Positions 20,241 to 21,264 of a DNA stretch of 21,264 nucleotides are shown here, piece by piece; positions within the stretch are counted from its first letter, which is position 1; each line of letters begins with the position of its first letter. Made by a program: the position numbers and the translations under genes. Source of the DNA: a virus. A model generated the notes under the pieces. That model was given only the letters and a program-made list of their open reading frames with translations, was not told the origin of the DNA and ran no database searches. Where the stretch lies: the IMG/VR virus record IMGVR_UViG_3300021964_000668, positions 1-21,264 of that record; one strand, given 5' to 3'.

Positions 20241-20274
20241 AGTTTAGTATAAACTAAACTCTTTTCATGAAAAG
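20241..20274 (+). other. Hairpin plus 14-base palindrome between tmRNA and the outer-membrane gene
   Basis: AGTTTAGT (20241-20248) pairs with ACTAAACT (20253-20260) around ATAA, followed directly by the perfect palindrome CTTTTCATGAAAAG (20261-20274). No T-run follows, so it is at best a weak terminator. It may be an RNA processing site or a protein-binding site allowing partial read-through into the downstream gene. Confidence 0.45.
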
Positions 20275-20291
20275 CTAGAAGGATAAAATTA

Positions 20292-20879
20292 ATGAAAAAG
20301 ACATTTGCAACGGCCGCAATGGCCGTTTTGATGTCATCTGCTGTAATGGCTGATGACTATGACAACACTGCCTACAGCATAAGTGCTGATAGTACAACTT
20401 GGGGACTAAGTCTTACAACTGGTAATACTACAGATTATGGCGATGATGCACAAACACTAGATATTCATACGAATGGTGATGGCATTAACTTTGGTGTAAC
20501 ATTTATTGAAACAGGGACAGATATGGATTACAGAGCAACTGCATCGTCTACAATTCAAGGAAATATTGCCTATTTACGTGCTGGTGTAAGTTATGACTGG
20601 GGTGATAATTTTGCTACCGAAGAACTGCGTTTTTCACCTGTAGTCGGTGTTGAAAAAACAATAGGTTCATATAAACCTTTTGCAGAACTAGGTTATGATT
20701 ATAAATCATTAGAAGGTGATTACTTAGATTTTGATGCGGCTGATAGTCATGCGACTGTTGGTGTAGCATACAATCTTACAGAATCAGCCGCAGTTACGGC
20801 AACTGTGACACGTGAAATGGACAAAGACTTTGACAAAACAGATCAAGAGCTTGGACTAGGATTTAGTGTAAAGTTCTAA
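20292..20879 (+). CDS. Secreted outer-membrane beta-barrel-like protein, 195 aa
   Basis: The N-terminus is a clear Sec signal peptide (MKKTFATAAMAVLMSSAVMA, cleavage after Ala20). The mature part alternates amphipathic beta strands with polar Asp/Gly/Asn turns, and the last strand ends LGLGFSVKF with a terminal Phe, the signal for outer-membrane assembly. Size and strand count fit a small 8-strand barrel (OmpA/OmpX or YfaZ type). It has an AAGGA Shine-Dalgarno, no obvious promoter of its own except via the tmRNA, and a strong terminator. A phage-made outer-membrane protein could block superinfection, alter permeability or mimic a host porin; none is shown. Confidence 0.82.
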   Translation: MKKTFATAAMAVLMSSAVMADDYDNTAYSISADSTTWGLSLTTGNTTDYGDDAQTLDIHTNGDGINFGVTFIETGTDMDYRATASSTIQGNIAYLRAGVSYDWGDNFATEELRFSPVVGVEKTIGSYKPFAELGYDYKSLEGDYLDFDAADSHATVGVAYNLTESAAVTATVTREMDKDFDKTDQELGLGFSVKF

Positions 20880-20900
20880 TTGGATTTTTCACATTTCAAA

Positions 20901-20927
20901 AAGGCTGCTTTATGCAGCCTTTTTTTG
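20901..20927 (+). terminator. Strong intrinsic terminator after the outer-membrane gene
   Basis: AAGGCTGC (20901-20908) pairs with GCAGCCTT (20914-20921) around TTTAT, followed by a T-run to 20927. Textbook intrinsic terminator. Confidence 0.93.
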
Positions 20928-20941
20928 TGACTTTATTTTGG

Positions 20942-20947
20942 TAAATA
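20942..20947 (+). promoter_or_regulatory. Late promoter motif GTAAATA before the 20972 gene
   Basis: TAAATA at 20942-20947 lies right after the terminator and ahead of a GGGAGG Shine-Dalgarno and ATG 20972. Confidence 0.55.
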
Positions 20948-20971
20948 CAATATAACGATTGGGAGGTTGTT

Positions 20972-21118
20972 ATGGCACGTTCAGCAATAGGGTCGTCTGT
21001 CGTCGAGAGGACGAAAAAGAAGACCAGTATCGGCGCAAAACATTCAATGATTAAAACTAGTAGTATGAATAAATCTACAAAACGCGGATACAAAAAGTAT
21101 CGTGGTCAAGGAAGATAA
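20972..21118 (+). CDS. Small basic phage protein, 48 aa (ends KKYRGQGR)
   Basis: The frame starts at ATG 20972 behind a strong GGGAGG and ends in TAA 21116-21118. The protein begins MARSAIGSSVVERTKKKTSIG and ends RGYKKYRGQGR. It is rich in Lys, Arg and Ser and probably binds nucleic acid or is a small virion component. From memory, very similar short proteins with this beginning and ending are found across T4-like cyanophages, which supports the phage assignment. Separated from the previous gene by a terminator and a late motif. Confidence 0.78.
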   Translation: MARSAIGSSVVERTKKKTSIGAKHSMIKTSSMNKSTKRGYKKYRGQGR

Positions 21119-21139
21119 TTATTTAAAAAGGAAAACAAA

Positions 21140-21264
21140 ATGAGTTGGTACAATCCGTCCACATGGGGACACGATATAGAAGATGCGTATAATGATGCTG
21201 CTGGTGCAGTAAACAGTGCAACAGGATGGGTCGATGATAACATTATTGAACCAACTGCTCACTA
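21140..21264 (+). CDS. 5' part of a small protein gene, cut by the window edge
   Basis: ATG 21140 follows AAGGAAAA as a Shine-Dalgarno, 21 bases after the preceding stop. The 41 visible codons read MSWYNPSTWGHDIEDAYNDA... and continue off the edge. The N-terminus is aromatic and acidic, followed by Ala/Asn-rich sequence (AAGAVNSATGWVDDNI). No family can be assigned from this fragment. Confidence 0.6.
   Translation, partial: MSWYNPSTWGHDIEDAYNDAAGAVNSATGWVDDNIIEPTAH

Noticed and set aside
1-21264. CRISPR array, tRNA genes or insertion sequence
   Set aside because: I saw no regularly spaced repeats, no tRNA cloverleaf apart from the tRNA-like end of the tmRNA, and no transposase or terminal inverted repeats.

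Overview
This window looks like part of the genome of a lytic, T4-like (contractile-tailed) marine phage whose host is probably an alphaproteobacterium. The phage assignment rests on several things: dense, overlapping small genes of cyanophage/pelagiphage character; a T4-style late-promoter motif (TAAATA/TATAAATA) in most gene gaps; a tail-fibre/tailspike gene beginning with an IQIRRG-type module; a class Ia ribonucleotide reductase set (nrdA, nrdB, glutaredoxin); and no integrase, rRNA or tRNA. The host guess rests mainly on a circularly permuted two-piece tmRNA gene (the alphaproteobacterial and cyanobacterial kind, with an ANDN-type tag) and on a DUF1127 small protein, a family abundant in alphaproteobacteria. 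The sequence is AT-rich.

Layout. 1-1331: the end of one gene, then a 374-aa unknown late gene that appears leaderless. 1342-1410: a long stepped hairpin between convergent genes. 1471-2574 (minus strand): a chain of very small genes (57, 69, 70, 37 and 16 aa), each with its own Shine-Dalgarno and each overlapping the next, followed by a 94-aa gene. 2575-3006: a non-coding divergent region with a minus-strand late promoter and structured leader, overlapping hairpins, a plus-strand late promoter and a leader that can form a pseudoknot. 3007-3978: a PiT-like phosphate permease homologue. 4028-4810 (minus strand): a class 3 lipase. The two share a bidirectional terminator. 4876-8472: a tight five-gene operon with a Pol-beta-type nucleotidyltransferase and a ligase-like (KxDG) protein. 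8557-11504: small virion-like genes, including a tandem pair of very basic paralogues and an Ala/Gly-repeat protein. 11548-12614: an acidic prohead-core-like protein followed, across a run of ten A, by a -1 frame continuation. 12674-13354: a PD-(D/E)XK nuclease behind a consensus sigma70 promoter. 13378-15452: a beta-helix tail protein and its partner. 15483-19207: nrdA, nrdB and glutaredoxin. 19207-19899: three small genes. 19931-20220: permuted tmRNA. 20292-20879: a secreted outer-membrane beta-barrel. 20972-21264: two small genes, the last one cut by the window edge.

How it fits together. Early functions (nuclease, nrdB and downstream genes) sit behind sigma70-type promoters. Virion genes sit behind TAAATA late motifs, some with the stop codon of the previous gene or the start codon of the next built into the promoter. 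Many proteins of the 4876-11504 block share a short N-terminus resembling the capsid-targeting peptide of T4 internal proteins, so this block may encode cargo packaged in the head. The phosphate permease, lipase, ribonucleotide reductase, tmRNA and outer-membrane protein look like host-takeover or auxiliary functions.
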